Of a DNA stretch of 64,000 nucleotides, positions 63,603 through 64,000 are shown in pieces (the stretch's first letter is position 1; each line of letters opens with the position of its first letter). Both the position numbers and the translations under genes were made by a program. Location: positions 50,727 through 114,726 of the forward strand of contig HF995235.1 in assembly GCA_000432915.1 (NCBI GenBank). Direction: 5' to 3'. This stretch comes from Firmicutes bacterium CAG:194 (GTDB lineage Bacteria > Bacillota > Clostridia > Lachnospirales > Lachnospiraceae). Below the pieces are notes generated by a model, which was not told the origin of the DNA, ran no database searches, and worked only from the letters and a program-made list of their open reading frames with translations.

Positions 63603-64000
63603 ATGATCACAATCAGTCTTTGCATGATCGTCAAAAACGAAGAAGAAGTACTTGACCGCTGTCTTTCCTCCATCGCAGATCTGATGGACGAGATCATTAT
63701 TGTCGATACCGGTTCCACAGACCGCACGAAGGAGATTGCGCGGCGTTACACATCAAAGATCTACGATTTCACATGGACAGGCAATTTTGCCGATGCCCGG
63801 AACTATTCCTTTTCCAAGGCATCTGCCCAGTATATTTACTGTGCAGATGCGGATGAGGTGCTGGATGCGGAAAATCACGCCAAATTCCGGCTTCTGAAAA
63901 AAGGACTTCTGCCGGAGATCGACATCGTGCAGATGTACTATTGTAATCAGCTTTCCTATAATACAATCTATAATTACGATAAAGAATACCGCCCCAAGCT
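63603..64000 (+). CDS. Family 2 glycosyltransferase, 5' part
   Basis: The gene starts ATGATCACAATCAGTC after AGGAAAGGAAG and runs off the window end. The first 132 residues are the nucleotide-sugar half of a GT2 enzyme: MITISLCMIVKNEEEVLDRC, EIIIVDTGSTDRT, FADARNYSFSKASAQ and the DXD-like YIYCADADEVLD. This subgroup often carries C-terminal TPRs and modifies proteins or surface glycans. A GCTGTAT/ATACAGC hairpin lies just before the ribosome site. Confidence 0.88.
   Translation, partial: MITISLCMIVKNEEEVLDRCLSSIADLMDEIIIVDTGSTDRTKEIARRYTSKIYDFTWTGNFADARNYSFSKASAQYIYCADADEVLDAENHAKFRLLKKGLLPEIDIVQMYYCNQLSYNTIYNYDKEYRPK

Noticed and set aside
1..64000. CRISPR arrays, tRNA or rRNA genes, prophage
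   Set aside because: No regularly spaced repeats, tRNA-like cloverleaf with a conserved T arm, rRNA segments or phage structural genes were seen on either strand.

Overview
The window looks like chromosome from a spore-forming Firmicute, most likely a member of the Lachnospiraceae (Clostridium cluster XIVa). Pointers are a moderate GC content, a Gram-positive division and cell wall cluster, a spoIIAA-spoIIAB-sigF operon, a second SpoVD-type penicillin-binding protein, a YesM/YesN-controlled maltodextrin uptake operon and an ECF-type thiamine transporter under a TPP riboswitch. Genus-level placement is inference. No rRNA, tRNA, CRISPR array, prophage or intact insertion sequence was seen. Almost every gene lies on the minus strand. 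The exceptions are a small redox operon at 11.3-13.3 kb and the last genes from 62.7 kb on.

Layout, left to right. 0-7 kb: division cluster mraZ-rsmH-ftsL-pbp-spoVD-mraY, read right to left from a promoter with four MraZ boxes. The first pbp is frameshifted by a 38-bp tandem duplication. 7-9.2 kb: lgt and ychF. 9.4-13.3 kb: an OmpR-type two-component system divergent from a three-gene redox module (tiny CXXC protein, membrane polyferredoxin, TlpA-like lipoprotein). 13.4-15.4 kb: a YihS/AGE-family sugar isomerase beside remnants of a GH2 glycosidase and a DUF4143 ATPase. 15.5-17 kb: the sigma-F operon. 17.2-23.1 kb: a TPR membrane protein, a tiny acidic protein, folC and valS, the last with a leader terminator. 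23.1-25.2 kb: a decaying accessory patch (DUF3791/DUF3990 remnant, AT-rich orphan, CPBP protease, broken XRE regulator). 25.2-27.5 kb: padR-DUF1700-DUF4097-PspC envelope module. 27.5-29.3 kb: a structured RNA or MITE candidate and an Ala/Lys/Glu-rich coiled-coil protein with a SHOCT tail.

29.7-41.6 kb: starch/maltodextrin block. An ABC importer (binding protein, two permeases) leads into malQ and glgP. Upstream lies an operon of AraC-type response regulator, YesM-type kinase and an orphan binding protein that probably senses the sugar. 41.7-45.6 kb: a MacB-like ABC system whose accessory subunit is a CARDB-type surface protein. 45.6-47 kb: a GH13 amylase-family enzyme. 47.7-50.1 kb: a nuclease-helicase of the DinG/XPD type. 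50.6 kb: an HPr-like protein without the active-site histidine. 51-57 kb: glutamate synthase gltB-gltD. 57.4-60.1 kb: two MATE transporters. 60.3-62.5 kb: a cytidylate-kinase-like protein and a HAD phosphatase fused to a CPBP protease. 62.6-64 kb: TPP riboswitch, thiT and the start of a family 2 glycosyltransferase.

Intergenic spaces carry several families of palindromic repeats, including a 98-bp element present twice at 97/98 identity, both times abutting an intrinsic terminator. The items most worth a second look are the broken essential-type pbp, the 98-bp element, the redox module, the 27.6 kb structured RNA candidate, the valS leader and the HAD-CPBP fusion.
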